From Exiguobacterium sp. RIT594 (GTDB lineage: Bacteria > Bacillota > Bacilli > Exiguobacteriales > Exiguobacteriaceae): a DNA stretch of 64,000 nt. This document shows positions 50,619-60,131 of this stretch, piece by piece. The position numbers were made by a program, and so were the translations under genes. Numbering within the stretch: position 1 is the stretch's first letter; the number at the start of each line of letters is the position of its first letter. The notes under the pieces are model-generated. The model saw only the letters and a program-made list of their open reading frames with translations, had not been told where the DNA came from and searched no databases. The stretch is taken from NCBI RefSeq assembly GCF_003339585.1, contig NZ_QPKF01000001.1, positions 1-64,000 of the forward strand, given 5' to 3'.

Positions 50619-51872
50619 TTAGCGATTGAGGACCGAACGTAACGTCGTTTCCGTTTGCGGGAGTGTTCCTTTTAACGTGACGAGACCGTAACGTGTCGAG
50701 CCTTTTTTGATGAAGAAGACCCGTGTGTAGGCGGATTCCGGAGTGTAACCGGTCTTGCTCGCATAGACACGCGTATCACCTGGAAGTGACGTGTTCGTGT
50801 GATACCACGTCAATGTCCGGGCATAAGGTCCTTTCACGGTCGTCCGGAACGATTTACGTCCGCTGACCGTCATCAGATAACTGTACTTGGCATAGGTATT
50901 GGCAAGCTTCTGCATATCCGCCGCCGTCGTATAGTGGCTTGGATGATAGAAGCCGTGCGGATTCATGAAATGACTGGCCGACATGCCGATGCGACTCGCA
51001 CGGCTGTTCATGAGAGAGACGAACTTTGCTTCCGAGCCGGCAGTCCGGACGGCAATTGCTTTCGCGGCATCGTTGCCCGAGCGGATCAGCATCCCGTTTA
51101 GCAGTTGACGCATCGTGACTTTATCGCCTGAACGGAAACCGGCCGTACTGCTGCCGGAAGGAACGGCTAACATCGAGTAGGTCAATGTGAACGTCTGATC
51201 CAGTGTTCCTTTTTGTGCAGCTGCGTCATAAGCGACGACTGCCGTCAGTAACTTCGTCGTACTGGCCGGATAACGACGGGCAAAACTTTCTTTCGTCAGT
51301 TCGTATCCGGATGAACCAAGTTTGAAGTAGCGCATCGAGGCGACCGGATAACTGCCGCTCGCTGGAGCAGGAGAACTCGTCGTCAGTTTTTTGGCGACTT
51401 GGTTCGAGACATAATAATAGTTCGTTTTCCCTTTGACCTTATACCAGCCATTCGAATAGGAAACGGCATTGAACTTTGATTTGTATGTAGCATGCCGTTT
51501 GATATTTTTAGAGGAAGCTGTACTTGGTGACGTCCGGACGTTTGCGCCTGCCGTCGAGTAAACGATGATTTTATATGTCTTGACGGAACTGGTTGTCACC
51601 TTTTTAGCGACTTGATTCGACAGATACCGATAGGCACTTCCATCTTTGATTTTGTACCAACCGTTCGAATAGGAGACCGCTGTGAATTTAGCTTTATACG
51701 GAGCACGACGGGTAATGGTTGCAGATGAGCTTGTACTCGGCTTCGACCGGATGTTCGCTCCGATCGTCGACGTGACGATGACCTGGTAGCTCGCTGCTTG
51801 AGCAGGAACGGCCGGGAGACATAACGTAATAAGTAGGACGAGCGTCAAACCAATCCTGAATAATGATTTCAT
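50619..51872 (-). CDS. D-alanyl-D-alanine carboxypeptidase with two SH3b domains
   Basis: A 417-residue exported penicillin-binding protein of the S11 group that trims peptidoglycan pentapeptides. A signal peptide (MKSLFRIGLTLVLLITLCLP, cut after AQA) is followed by two bacterial SH3 repeats of about 65 residues (TSTIGANIRSKPSTSS and YSTAGANVRTSPSTAS) that bind the wall, then the serine peptidase with ASTTK (SxxK), RSGND (SxN) and SKTGYT (KTG). AGGAGG is far from this ATG (14 bases) and only 2 bases from another ATG at 51884, so the start is 51872 or 51884. The PBP domain is at the C-terminus. Confidence 0.9.
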   Translation of the reverse strand: MKSLFRIGLTLVLLITLCLPAVPAQAASYQVIVTSTIGANIRSKPSTSSSATITRRAPYKAKFTAVSYSNGWYKIKDGSAYRYLSNQVAKKVTTSSVKTYKIIVYSTAGANVRTSPSTASSKNIKRHATYKSKFNAVSYSNGWYKVKGKTNYYYVSNQVAKKLTTSSPAPASGSYPVASMRYFKLGSSGYELTKESFARRYPASTTKLLTAVVAYDAAAQKGTLDQTFTLTYSMLAVPSGSSTAGFRSGDKVTMRQLLNGMLIRSGNDAAKAIAVRTAGSEAKFVSLMNSRASRIGMSASHFMNPHGFYHPSHYTTAADMQKLANTYAKYSYLMTVSGRKSFRTTVKGPYARTLTWYHTNTSLPGDTRVYASKTGYTPESAYTRVFFIKKGSTRYGLVTLKGTLPQTETTLRSVLNR

Positions 51873-52031
51873 AAAAAAACTCATTCCCTCCTTTTGCAAA
51901 ATATGTTCTTATCATAAAACAAAAAAAGGAAATTATCTTCTTTTTTAAAAAAATACTTTAGTTACACGAAGTGTATGAAAACCGCTAACATAGGGTATGA
52001 GAGCAAAAGACGTGTCCAAGGAGGAATTTAG

Positions 52032-52940
52032 ATGAAGATTGCAATAATTGGTTTAGGCGATATCGCTCAAAAGGCATATTTACCGGTCTATGCGGAGCGG
52101 ACGGACTTAGAGGTCTATCTCGTTTCATCGAATCAGGAAAAAGCAGAACGGTTACGGAACGCTTATCGGTTTGCCGGAACATTGTCGTCACTCGAAGACG
52201 TCATCAATGAGGGAATTCAAGTCGCGATGATCCATTCCGCGACGAAAGTCCATGCTGAACAAGCGAAACAGCTGCTTGCGGCAGGTGTCCATCTCTACAT
52301 TGATAAACCGGTCTCACTCGAAGTCGAGGAAGTCCGGGCCTTAACAGAACAGGCGGAAGAACAAGGACTGCATTTCATCACCGGCTTCAATCGCCGCTTT
52401 GCATCAGCACACCGGACGTTACTTGAAGTCGAAGAACCGAATCTGGTCGTCATGCAAAAAAACCGGACATCTTTCATCGAAGATGCGAAAACCTTTATTT
52501 TTGATGACTTCGTCCATGTCGCGGATACACTTCGATTCCTGACGGGACGAGGTGAAATCGAACAGTTGCAAGTCCGCGGTAAAACAGTCGATGGGTTGTT
52601 GCATCACGTGACGATTCAATTCGAATCGAACGGCATCACGGCAATCGGCATCATGAACCGGAACAACGGCGTGACGGAAGAACGCGTCGAAGTAATGGGA
52701 CCAAATGAAAAACGGATTGCGACAGATGTGACGTCGGTGGAACGGCTGACAAAAGCCGGCACGTTGCGTCTTCCGCTCGATAACTGGGAGCCGACGCTTC
52801 AGCGTCGCGGATTCGTCGAGATGGTGGATGCGTTCATCGAAACCGTCCACGGAAATCCGTCGGCGTCTGTCACGGGGAAAGACAGCCTGGCAACGCACGA
52901 GCTGTGTGCGGAAATCGTCAGACGATTGGATGCCCTGTAA
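52032..52940 (+). CDS. Gfo/Idh/MocA family oxidoreductase
   Basis: A 302-residue NAD(P)-dependent sugar or polyol dehydrogenase. IIGLGDIAQKAYLPV near the start is the Rossmann motif, and YIDKPVSLEVEEV holds the family EKP-type lysine (here DKP). FNRRFASAH and a C-terminal beta-sheet domain follow. AAGGAGGAA precedes the ATG. It stands alone with a terminator and the substrate cannot be told. Confidence 0.9.
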   Translation: MKIAIIGLGDIAQKAYLPVYAERTDLEVYLVSSNQEKAERLRNAYRFAGTLSSLEDVINEGIQVAMIHSATKVHAEQAKQLLAAGVHLYIDKPVSLEVEEVRALTEQAEEQGLHFITGFNRRFASAHRTLLEVEEPNLVVMQKNRTSFIEDAKTFIFDDFVHVADTLRFLTGRGEIEQLQVRGKTVDGLLHHVTIQFESNGITAIGIMNRNNGVTEERVEVMGPNEKRIATDVTSVERLTKAGTLRLPLDNWEPTLQRRGFVEMVDAFIETVHGNPSASVTGKDSLATHELCAEIVRRLDAL

Positions 52941-52956
52941 TTCTTTTATGTCAGTA

Positions 52957-53006
52957 AAAACGAACGCTGCCTCTCGAATCATCAAGAGACAGCGTTCGTT
53001 TTTTTC
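52957..53006. terminator. Bidirectional terminator
   Basis: AAAACGAACGCTG-CTCTC and GAGA-CAGCGTTCGTTTT pair between convergent genes, with T runs on both sides. Confidence 0.88.
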
Positions 53007-53008
53007 GT

Positions 53009-53641
53009 TTACTGATCAGCTTTTTTTAATTGATAGATTCGTTTTCCGCCCGGACCTTCGAAGGTGACGGTAAGACCTGCCCGGCTGAAGACATAACTGA
53101 CGAGCCCTTCGGATTGGGCGAGGCGGGCCGATAAATCCGGTTCGAAGCGGACTGTCTCTGTATCACTCCGGGTTGCATCAGTTGTTCCGAACTGTTCATA
53201 CTGGATCGTTGCCAGCAACGTGTGCGGTTTACCGAATGATACTTTCACTTGACCTGTGGCAGGGAAGGATTGTTCTTGCAGCCCGTCATCGAGAATACTG
53301 CGCTCGATTTGATAAGTACCCGCTGCTTGTTTTAAGCGCTCGATCATCGCTTCGGCACTGAGTTGAATCGACTTTGCCCGCAAGCGAACCGAGTTATCTT
53401 GTGTTAACGGCAACTGTTCAATCTTTCGGGCAGTAGTGACGGCGTCATGAAAATGGTAACTCGCAAATTGCGTTTCCAGGCGAACCATCAACTGAGCTGC
53501 ATCATCCATCGGGTCCTGACGGGTCGCTTGATCGACGGCTTTCGTATATTGTCCCATGTCCAGTTCGTCCTGGATACGTGACGGCTCCTCGGAACACCCC
53601 ATCAGCAGACTGCATAAAAGAACTATAGCGAACATTCTCAT
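53009..53641 (-). CDS. Predicted lipoprotein of unknown function
   Basis: A 210-residue protein with a lipoprotein signal: MRMFAIVLLCSLLMGC with lipid attachment at the cysteine of LMGC, residue 16. The mature part starts with helices (a TPR-like DAAQLMVRLETQFASYHFHD region) and ends in a strand-rich part. It overlaps the zinc-ribbon gene upstream by 4 bases, so the two proteins are probably partners at the membrane outside. Family not recognised. Confidence 0.8.
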   Translation of the reverse strand: MRMFAIVLLCSLLMGCSEEPSRIQDELDMGQYTKAVDQATRQDPMDDAAQLMVRLETQFASYHFHDAVTTARKIEQLPLTQDNSVRLRAKSIQLSAEAMIERLKQAAGTYQIERSILDDGLQEQSFPATGQVKVSFGKPHTLLATIQYEQFGTTDATRSDTETVRFEPDLSARLAQSEGLVSYVFSRAGLTVTFEGPGGKRIYQLKKADQ

Positions 53642-54330
53642 GCGGGCACCTCCGTCCGGACGATGTGCGTGATCTGCAGGTGATCCGTATGTAACCGAAC
53701 ATTGTAACGGACATCGTACGTGACGAGCTGATGACCGGCAGGCAGTTGATACGTTTCAATCGTCCTTACCTGATAGGAATCTCCTTTTGAGACGAACCGC
53801 TTAAAGTCAACTGTCTGGAGGCGCGGTGGAATCGGACTGTCGGAAGCGACATGGATCGTCCGTAACGCCCCGACTTCTGACTGAAAGGCATCTAAGGTTG
53901 CGAACTGGATGGCGGAGAACGTTTCCAGTGTATCCGTCGCTTTTGAATAATTGGCCGTTTCCGGAACCGTTTGTGTATATTGACGGACGAACTTCAAAAT
54001 ATCGTAAGAGGCCGGAGGATTTTCCGACGAATAGGTTTGGTTATAGGCGGATGTTTCATCGGACCAATCCGACACAGGTAAGGCTTGAACGGGTGCTGCC
54101 AGCGTCGTGCGGGCTGAGTCGATTTGCGTCAAGGCATACCATGTCCCGATCGATCCAACCGCTAACGCGAAAATGATAATGAAAGATAAGACGTGACGGC
54201 GGGGGTTGACCGGCGGCGTGACCGGTAAATCCTCGTCGAAGCGTTGTTTTTTGAGGACAGGATGTTTGCAGTAGGAACATGCTGTCGCTTCTGTTTCTAA
54301 TGGTGTTCCGCAAAGTGAACAACGTTCCAT
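53638..54330 (-). CDS. Zinc-ribbon membrane protein
   Basis: A 230-residue protein. The N-terminus is a zinc ribbon, C4-x2-C7 and C18-x2-C21 (CSLCGTP and CSYCKHP), followed by a proline-rich linker, one membrane span (about residues 48-68) and an outer domain of about 150 residues. Proteins with this order resemble YvbJ/TcaA-type membrane proteins. AGGAGGGATGGTTC precedes the ATG. The downstream lipoprotein overlaps it by 4 bases. Confidence 0.78.
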   Translation of the reverse strand: MERCSLCGTPLETEATACSYCKHPVLKKQRFDEDLPVTPPVNPRRHVLSFIIIFALAVGSIGTWYALTQIDSARTTLAAPVQALPVSDWSDETSAYNQTYSSENPPASYDILKFVRQYTQTVPETANYSKATDTLETFSAIQFATLDAFQSEVGALRTIHVASDSPIPPRLQTVDFKRFVSKGDSYQVRTIETYQLPAGHQLVTYDVRYNVRLHTDHLQITHIVRTEVPA

Positions 54331-54468
54331 GAACCATCCCTCCTAAGTAAAATGACATACTATTTTTTGTGGCAGATAATATTTTTGAAATTCTAATTTA
54401 GAATAACATTAATTGGAAATCAAATCAAAAAGCGATTGGCTGGAGTCAGTGGTTGTTCGGCTGAACAG

Positions 54469-54504
54469 AAAAAAAGATTCTCTCCACGGGTGTGGAAAGA
54501 ATCC
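54469..54504 (-). terminator. Terminator of the teichoic acid polymerase gene
   Basis: GGATTCTTTCCAC and GTGGAGAGAATC pair on the minus strand, followed by seven T. Confidence 0.85.
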
Positions 54505-54529
54505 TTGTTCATGTGAAACAAACACGTTT

Positions 54530-57500
54530 TTAGACGGAATAACTGCCGTCTGATTGCTCGGTTAACTCGAGTGTGTCTTTCGCAAAATAGCTGTCGACGA
54601 CACGTGAAGCCGCCAAGCCATCTTCCATCGCACAATAGGCTTCCCGGAAGGCGTCGAGTCGTGACTGGTAGTCTTTCGTCAATTGCGGGATGTTCGCCAA
54701 GGCCGCGATAAAGGCATCTTCGGTCTCGAGAATCGGTCCCGGTAAGTCTTTGTAGTAATCAAGATAGAAACCGCGTAATGTATCACGGTATAAATCAAGA
54801 TCATACGCATAAAAGAACATCGGACGGTTCATATTTGCGAAATCAAAGAAGACGGACGAATAGTCGGTAATCAATAAATCCGTGATCAAGTAGAGTTCCT
54901 GAATATCGGGATAACTCGTGACATCGATGAAACGTTCCCGGTGTTCGGCCGGAATTCGCGGTTTCTTCGTCACAAGGACATGTGTCCGGATCAAGAAGAC
55001 ATATTCATCACCGAGCGCTTCCGCGACACGGTCGAAATCAAACGGATAGTCAAAGAAGAACTTTCCGTTGCCGAGCGACTGATGATCGCGGAAAGTCGGC
55101 GCATACAAAATGACTTTCTTATCATCCGACAATTGGAGCTTCGTCCGGATCGACTCGATGGTTTTCGGTTGATTGTTCGAGAAGAACAAGTCATTCCGCG
55201 GATAACCGGATTCAAAAATCGGTCCATCATACCGGAAAGCACTCTTGAAGATCGTCGAGGCATAAGCACTCGGAGACAATAAGACGCTCCACTGATAGAT
55301 CGAGTTCGTCACCCGGTTGACATACCCTTCATCCCGTCCGTGAATCTCGTCCAAATCGAACAACATCTTCTTGAGCGGTGTGCCGTGCCACGTCTGAATA
55401 TAGGTCGTCTCTTTCCGGCGTGTGAAGTAATGCGGGAAGTTCTGGTTGTTGACCCAGAACTTCGCCGTCGCCAGGTAATAGAAGTACGCCGGTGACAGAC
55501 GTTTAATGACTTTGGCATTCGGATCCCCGAGATACAGACGCTTATTGTAGACCCAGACGACTTTATAATCGAGATTACGTCGTTTTAATTCTTCATAGAT
55601 ATAACGCGGGCTATCGGAATACTGTTTACCGAGTCCACTTTCAAATACGACAAGTTTCGGGTCGACCGGCAATTTTTGCATGAACCGATAGGCTAGCTTC
55701 ATTGACGGGAAGTAGAACCGGCTACGGCGATACAGACGGAAGAGAATATTGGCGGCTTCCGCCGTTTGGATTTGTTCGATCCAATTCCGTTGCTTCTTAA
55801 AATTGACGATTGTTTGAAGAATTTTCTCCGAATACGAAGACTCGACCGGTTGCAAGAAGGCTGCAGCACGTGCCTGATATTCCGGCGCCATCGCGAACGA
55901 CCGGGCAGCCGTCGCGTCGAGCTCATTAAACAACTCATCGAGTGTCGATGAAATCGGTCCCGGTAATTCCTGTTCCAGATCCAGATAAGAACCCTTTGGT
56001 CCAATGAAGCGGACCGGGTCAAATTGGAAATAGTGAACCGGACGATTCAAGAAACTAAAGTCGAACGCGACACTCGAATAATCGGTCACAAGGAGCAGAC
56101 TTTCCTTCATTAATCCTTGTACGTCCCGTTCACCTTGATGGATGACCGTAATCGGCAAGTCTTCGAAGTGACTCGTATATTGTTGCATGTTCGGATGCAG
56201 GCAAAAGACGATTTCGAGCTGATGTTCGTCCGCGAATCGGTGTAATCGTTCACTTGTCAGCAACGTCTGATATTGTTGATAATACTCAGATTCAAAGAAT
56301 TGAAGCGGTGTCTGTAACCAAGAACGCCATGTCGGGATGATCAACATTTGTCGTTTGACTTCGACATCTTTTGCAAGCAAAGCATCGAAGCGGGACAGAC
56401 CGGTAATCCGGACTTCCCGTTCCGGATACCCCATGTCCTGAGTCACAAGACGTTTTTCCCGTTCGGAACTGACAAGGAATAAATCCGTGTCGAACGCCGG
56501 TGCGAATTTGCCGTACTGGTCGTCCATGTTTTTCGTCCCAAGGACACCGTGCTGGATAAAGACACGATCCGCTTTCATCTTACGTTTGAAGGCTTCCGAC
56601 CGGAGTGGATAAAGATATTCAGCATGATGCGTCCCGATGACTTTTTTCGCCATCAGTGAATGATAAATATGTTCCTTTGATTTAAACGGTAACGCATGTC
56701 CTAGCTGTTCGACTTGCGAATATTCATTGGACTCAGGATCAATCACGTAATAGACAGGACGATCGGGATACGTCTCGCGCATGTATTTAAAGAAATGATA
56801 ACCGTTGTCTTGTGCTTTGTAAGGACGTTCGCCGACGAGCCATGTATTCTTTTCGGCAAACAGGCGATAGAGCGGAGCAAACTTCATCATATGATTCAAA
56901 TAAGCATAGTTGTCATTCGTAAATTCCGTCATTTCAAATGACAGATTCCGATGTCCGACCGTAAAGTACGGGATGATATGCATTGTCGTCGCGTCTCCTT
57001 GACCCCGTGTTTCGGGTGTCAATTGACGGGTGATGTAACGTGCCCGACCAAGACGAAGCAACGTAGGAGCGGAACGATGGTAATAGTCCAGAGCGACGAA
57101 AGCATCATAAATGCCTTCTTGTAACAGTGCATGTTCCTGATGCAGACGTGTCCAATCGATGACTGTGCGGTACGTATACCGGTAGAGACCAAATTTTTCG
57201 GCACTCCGGGCATTATCGTATACCCAATCAATCGGGACCGGAATTTGCTCACCCGTCTCGCGGTGTACGAGTTGTAACGTTCCTTTTCGGATAAAAGCAT
57301 GCCGGGTAAAGATTTTCCCTTTGATTTCCGTTTGATCGGTGACGGGAGAATCAATCGCATCAATTTGCATCTTCGGTTTAACCTTGGGTTCCTTATTTAA
57401 CAAGAGGCGAAGATTGCCTTTTAAATCCGTGTACAGATGGGCAATATGTTGGAAATCAGGATCAAGCAGTGGTTTTAAAGGCACGGCAATCCGGGTTTCC

Positions 57501-58075
57501 GAGAACCGTCCGAGAATGATTTCCCGTGTAAAGCGATCCTCAGTCAGTGTGGCGCGACTAGGTAAGCCGTTTGCTTCCCATTTTTCGAGCGTCGCAGGTT
57601 GGAAATCAGTGACGCTTTTCGAGAACTTGAGCCAAAGTGAAAAACGTCCGGAAGGCAACGCTGTTTCCGCTTCCGTCGTGTCGTCTGAAGCATCGGTCTC
57701 TAAGCTTTCTAACGTGTCTTCAGCATCTTCCGAAAGCAACGGCTGTTCCTGCTCGGTCAGTTCCTGATTTTCGAGGACACGATTGACGAGGGCAGGAAGT
57801 ATGTCATGCGTCAACGAAAAGGAAAACTGATGTCCTCCTGAGCTGTGCGTGTTAGGTAAGGTAATGACTTCGTTTAAAAGACGATCGCGAACGAGTAAGG
57901 CTTCGACCGTTACTGTAGTATCAGAAAGCTTTCCTGAAAGGGTCTGTTCTTGGAATGTGGAATCCAGTTGCAGGAATTGTTTGAACTTCGATCGTTTTGG
58001 ATTGTTTTTTTTCGGTGCTGGCAAAATCGTTTTTCCGAATCGTGCCATCCGTAATAATGTCTTGGAAAGACTCAC
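54530..58075 (-). CDS. Teichoic acid polymerase with two glycerophosphotransferase (TagF-like) domains
   Basis: A very long 1181-residue protein. Two copies of the CDP-glycerol:glycerophosphotransferase domain are visible. The first has FIQHGVLGTKNM and later LVTDYSSVAFDFSFLNRP with GPI; the second has YIQTWHGTPLKKM and LLITDYSSVFFDFANMNRP with DLPGPI. Both histidines of the H-G motif are present. A long N-terminal region (about 350 residues) has no known domain. The start GTG at 58075 follows GAGGAGG by 9 bases; in-frame ATGs further upstream have no site. B. subtilis TagF has one such domain in 746 residues. It would build a poly(glycerol-phosphate)-type wall teichoic acid chain or link two different units. 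Confidence 0.87.
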   Translation of the reverse strand: MSLSKTLLRMARFGKTILPAPKKNNPKRSKFKQFLQLDSTFQEQTLSGKLSDTTVTVEALLVRDRLLNEVITLPNTHSSGGHQFSFSLTHDILPALVNRVLENQELTEQEQPLLSEDAEDTLESLETDASDDTTEAETALPSGRFSLWLKFSKSVTDFQPATLEKWEANGLPSRATLTEDRFTREIILGRFSETRIAVPLKPLLDPDFQHIAHLYTDLKGNLRLLLNKEPKVKPKMQIDAIDSPVTDQTEIKGKIFTRHAFIRKGTLQLVHRETGEQIPVPIDWVYDNARSAEKFGLYRYTYRTVIDWTRLHQEHALLQEGIYDAFVALDYYHRSAPTLLRLGRARYITRQLTPETRGQGDATTMHIIPYFTVGHRNLSFEMTEFTNDNYAYLNHMMKFAPLYRLFAEKNTWLVGERPYKAQDNGYHFFKYMRETYPDRPVYYVIDPESNEYSQVEQLGHALPFKSKEHIYHSLMAKKVIGTHHAEYLYPLRSEAFKRKMKADRVFIQHGVLGTKNMDDQYGKFAPAFDTDLFLVSSEREKRLVTQDMGYPEREVRITGLSRFDALLAKDVEVKRQMLIIPTWRSWLQTPLQFFESEYYQQYQTLLTSERLHRFADEHQLEIVFCLHPNMQQYTSHFEDLPITVIHQGERDVQGLMKESLLLVTDYSSVAFDFSFLNRPVHYFQFDPVRFIGPKGSYLDLEQELPGPISSTLDELFNELDATAARSFAMAPEYQARAAAFLQPVESSYSEKILQTIVNFKKQRNWIEQIQTAEAANILFRLYRRSRFYFPSMKLAYRFMQKLPVDPKLVVFESGLGKQYSDSPRYIYEELKRRNLDYKVVWVYNKRLYLGDPNAKVIKRLSPAYFYYLATAKFWVNNQNFPHYFTRRKETTYIQTWHGTPLKKMLFDLDEIHGRDEGYVNRVTNSIYQWSVLLSPSAYASTIFKSAFRYDGPIFESGYPRNDLFFSNNQPKTIESIRTKLQLSDDKKVILYAPTFRDHQSLGNGKFFFDYPFDFDRVAEALGDEYVFLIRTHVLVTKKPRIPAEHRERFIDVTSYPDIQELYLITDLLITDYSSVFFDFANMNRPMFFYAYDLDLYRDTLRGFYLDYYKDLPGPILETEDAFIAALANIPQLTKDYQSRLDAFREAYCAMEDGLAASRVVDSYFAKDTLELTEQSDGSYSV

Positions 58076-58215
58076 GGGGTAGAACCTCCTCATAAAAAAT
58101 CGTCTGTTTTCGACGAGAAAACAAACAGAACGCGTCGTGTGCATGACAATTATCATATCATATTTTCTTTTTTTTGGATGATCAAAATAGAGACAAGTTA
58201 GGGGAGGCAATCAAG

Positions 58216-59283
58216 ATGCATCATTTCATCTGTATCGACAGCTTCAAAGGCTGCATCAGCTCGTCGGATGCAGCACGTGCCATCGAACGGGGTATTTTAC
58301 AGGCCGATCCTGACGCGACGATTGATTGGAGTCCTGTCGCGGACGGCGGAGAAGGGACGATTGACGTGTTATCCGCCAATGGATTTGAGAAAATCGTTGC
58401 TCCGACAATCGATTTAGCCGGTCGTCCGATTGAAGTATCCTATGCTCAAAAAGACCGGATTGCCGTGATTGAGGTGTCGACAATCTGTGGCTTGCACTTG
58501 AAACGTCTGGAGGATGATGCGTTTTCGTTACACACACGAGGAGTCGGGCGTCTCGTCCGGCAGATTTTGGCGACTGGTGTATCGGATGTCTTTCTTGCCT
58601 TGGGCGGTACGGCGACGACCGATGGCGGACTTGGTTTTTTGGCGGAACTGGGGACTGACTTGATGACACAAACCGGTGCGCCGATTCCGTGGCAAACGAA
58701 TCCGTTGATGGAAACAAAACAAATCCGTTTGCCGGCAAGGTCCGGTTTCTTACACGTCTTGGCCGACGTTACGGCTTCGTATGCCGGCGAACAAGGAGCC
58801 GCTTACGTCTTCGGACCTCAAAAAGGACTGACCGCTTCCGACATCAATTTACTCGATGACCGGTTAAAAGAGATTGGAAACCAACTTCACATCGAACATA
58901 TCAAAGGAGCAGGGGCTGCCGGAGGACTTGGTGGAGCGGCATATGCGCTCGGCGCTTCAATCGAATCCGGAGCATCGTTTGTCCTCCGGATGATCCATGC
59001 GCAGGGACGAATCGAACGAGCCAATTATGTCTGGACAGGGGAAGGACGGGTCGATCGCCAAACCGCGATGGGAAAGCTTCCTTCACAAGTCAGCGCATTA
59101 GCTGATCGTGCAGGTGTTCCTTGTATCATCCTGGCAGGAGAAGTCACGGAACGGCTGGAACAGGCGTGGATCTGCGAAGCGATTCATGATCCGGGTGAAG
59201 GAAAGACACTCGACCCGTTCGTCACGAAACAACGGTTGGCGCGCCGGGCAGAACAAATCGTCCAGCGTTTGAATCTGAAATGA
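58216..59283 (+). CDS. Glycerate 2-kinase (GlxK family)
   Basis: A 355-residue kinase that phosphorylates glycerate. DSFKGCISSSDAARAIERGI at the start and PVADGGEGTIDVLSANG, GGTATTDGGLGFLAELG and PQKGLT are the well known GlxK/GarK family blocks. The aspartates of ADGGEGT are expected in the active site. GGGGAGGCAATCAAG precedes the ATG at 58216. It is divergent from the TagF-like gene, with 140 bases between. Confidence 0.93.
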   Translation: MHHFICIDSFKGCISSSDAARAIERGILQADPDATIDWSPVADGGEGTIDVLSANGFEKIVAPTIDLAGRPIEVSYAQKDRIAVIEVSTICGLHLKRLEDDAFSLHTRGVGRLVRQILATGVSDVFLALGGTATTDGGLGFLAELGTDLMTQTGAPIPWQTNPLMETKQIRLPARSGFLHVLADVTASYAGEQGAAYVFGPQKGLTASDINLLDDRLKEIGNQLHIEHIKGAGAAGGLGGAAYALGASIESGASFVLRMIHAQGRIERANYVWTGEGRVDRQTAMGKLPSQVSALADRAGVPCIILAGEVTERLEQAWICEAIHDPGEGKTLDPFVTKQRLARRAEQIVQRLNLK

Positions 59284-59323
59284 CTTTTCTAATTTAGGGA
59301 AATGGTTGACTGGAAAAGGAATG

Positions 59324-59337
59324 AAGCGCTAGCGCTT
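59324..59337. promoter_or_regulatory. 14-bp palindrome in a promoter region
   Basis: AAGCGCTAGCGCTT is a perfect palindrome 15 bases upstream of a -10-like TATACT at 59352-59357 and overlaps where the -35 would be. It is placed like a repressor site for the gene at 59388. Confidence 0.5.
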
Positions 59338-59387
59338 AGGGTAAAAGAAACTATACTACTCTATCAATTGGAAGGCAGGTCACCACC

Positions 59388-59957
59388 ATGATCAATCAGT
59401 CGATTCAACTGTCATTTCGACAAGTCCGGGCACTCGTCGAACATACATTATTGTTATTCAAGGAGCTCGATCAACAGCTCGCCAATCGGGGGTACGAACC
59501 GATTTTGCCGGATGTCGTCCAAACGGAACATGGCATCAGCATTCATCAGACGAAAGACAGCGCCGAATCGCTTGTCCCGCATTTTTTGACCCGGTCTTAC
59601 ACACGTCAAAATGAAAAAGTCTCGAATCATGCGCTGATTGTGTCCGTTCAATACACGCATCCGCTCCATGAACGATTTGATCCGGTCGTCCTGGTCGGAG
59701 ACGTCATGTTCAAAAATCCGAAACAGACGATAAAACTGTTGCTCGATAAACCATGGTTGCTAAAGTATGCCGCCTTCGAATCGACGGCTGCCGGATCGTT
59801 TGAAGCGACCGGAAAACGTTTCCGGACCCAGCCGATTGAAGAAATCGAATGGCTGGATGTGTGGGGACATCCGTTTACGGAAATGCGGGATGTCGAGGAC
59901 GTGAAAGTATTGGCGGAAGAAATGATCAAAGGGCACTTGGAGCCGGGAACACCGTAA
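59388..59957 (+). CDS. Soluble protein of unknown function
   Basis: A 189-residue protein without signal or membrane span. It starts with a helix (FRQVRALVEHTLLLFKELDQ), followed by a mixed alpha/beta part with LIVSVQYTHPL and VVLVGDVMF strands and a helical end. AAGGCAGG precedes the ATG. The promoter carries a palindrome. I do not recognise the family. Confidence 0.7.
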   Translation: MINQSIQLSFRQVRALVEHTLLLFKELDQQLANRGYEPILPDVVQTEHGISIHQTKDSAESLVPHFLTRSYTRQNEKVSNHALIVSVQYTHPLHERFDPVVLVGDVMFKNPKQTIKLLLDKPWLLKYAAFESTAAGSFEATGKRFRTQPIEEIEWLDVWGHPFTEMRDVEDVKVLAEEMIKGHLEPGTP

Positions 59958-60036
59958 ATTGTTTTGTATCAGCAAAAAGAAAACAGGGGGACGGATGTTA
60001 AATCTGCTTCTCAGGAAACGATTCGAAGCAAACAAA

Positions 60037-60070
60037 AAGTGGTTCTTCTCAATTAAGAGAAAAACCACTA
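60037..60070. repeat. Stem-loop repeat R2, copy b
   Basis: AGTGGTT-C-TTCTC and GAGAA-A-AACCACT pair around AATTAA, with the tail CTTTGTCTTCAGTCTGA like that after 6381-6420. The change of A-T in copy a to G-C here keeps the pairing. It lies between convergent genes. Confidence 0.7.
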
Positions 60071-60131
60071 CTTTGTCTTCAGTCTGAGGAGTCGGGTTAA
60101 AATAAGGTGCCTTTCTGACGATAGGCAAGAG

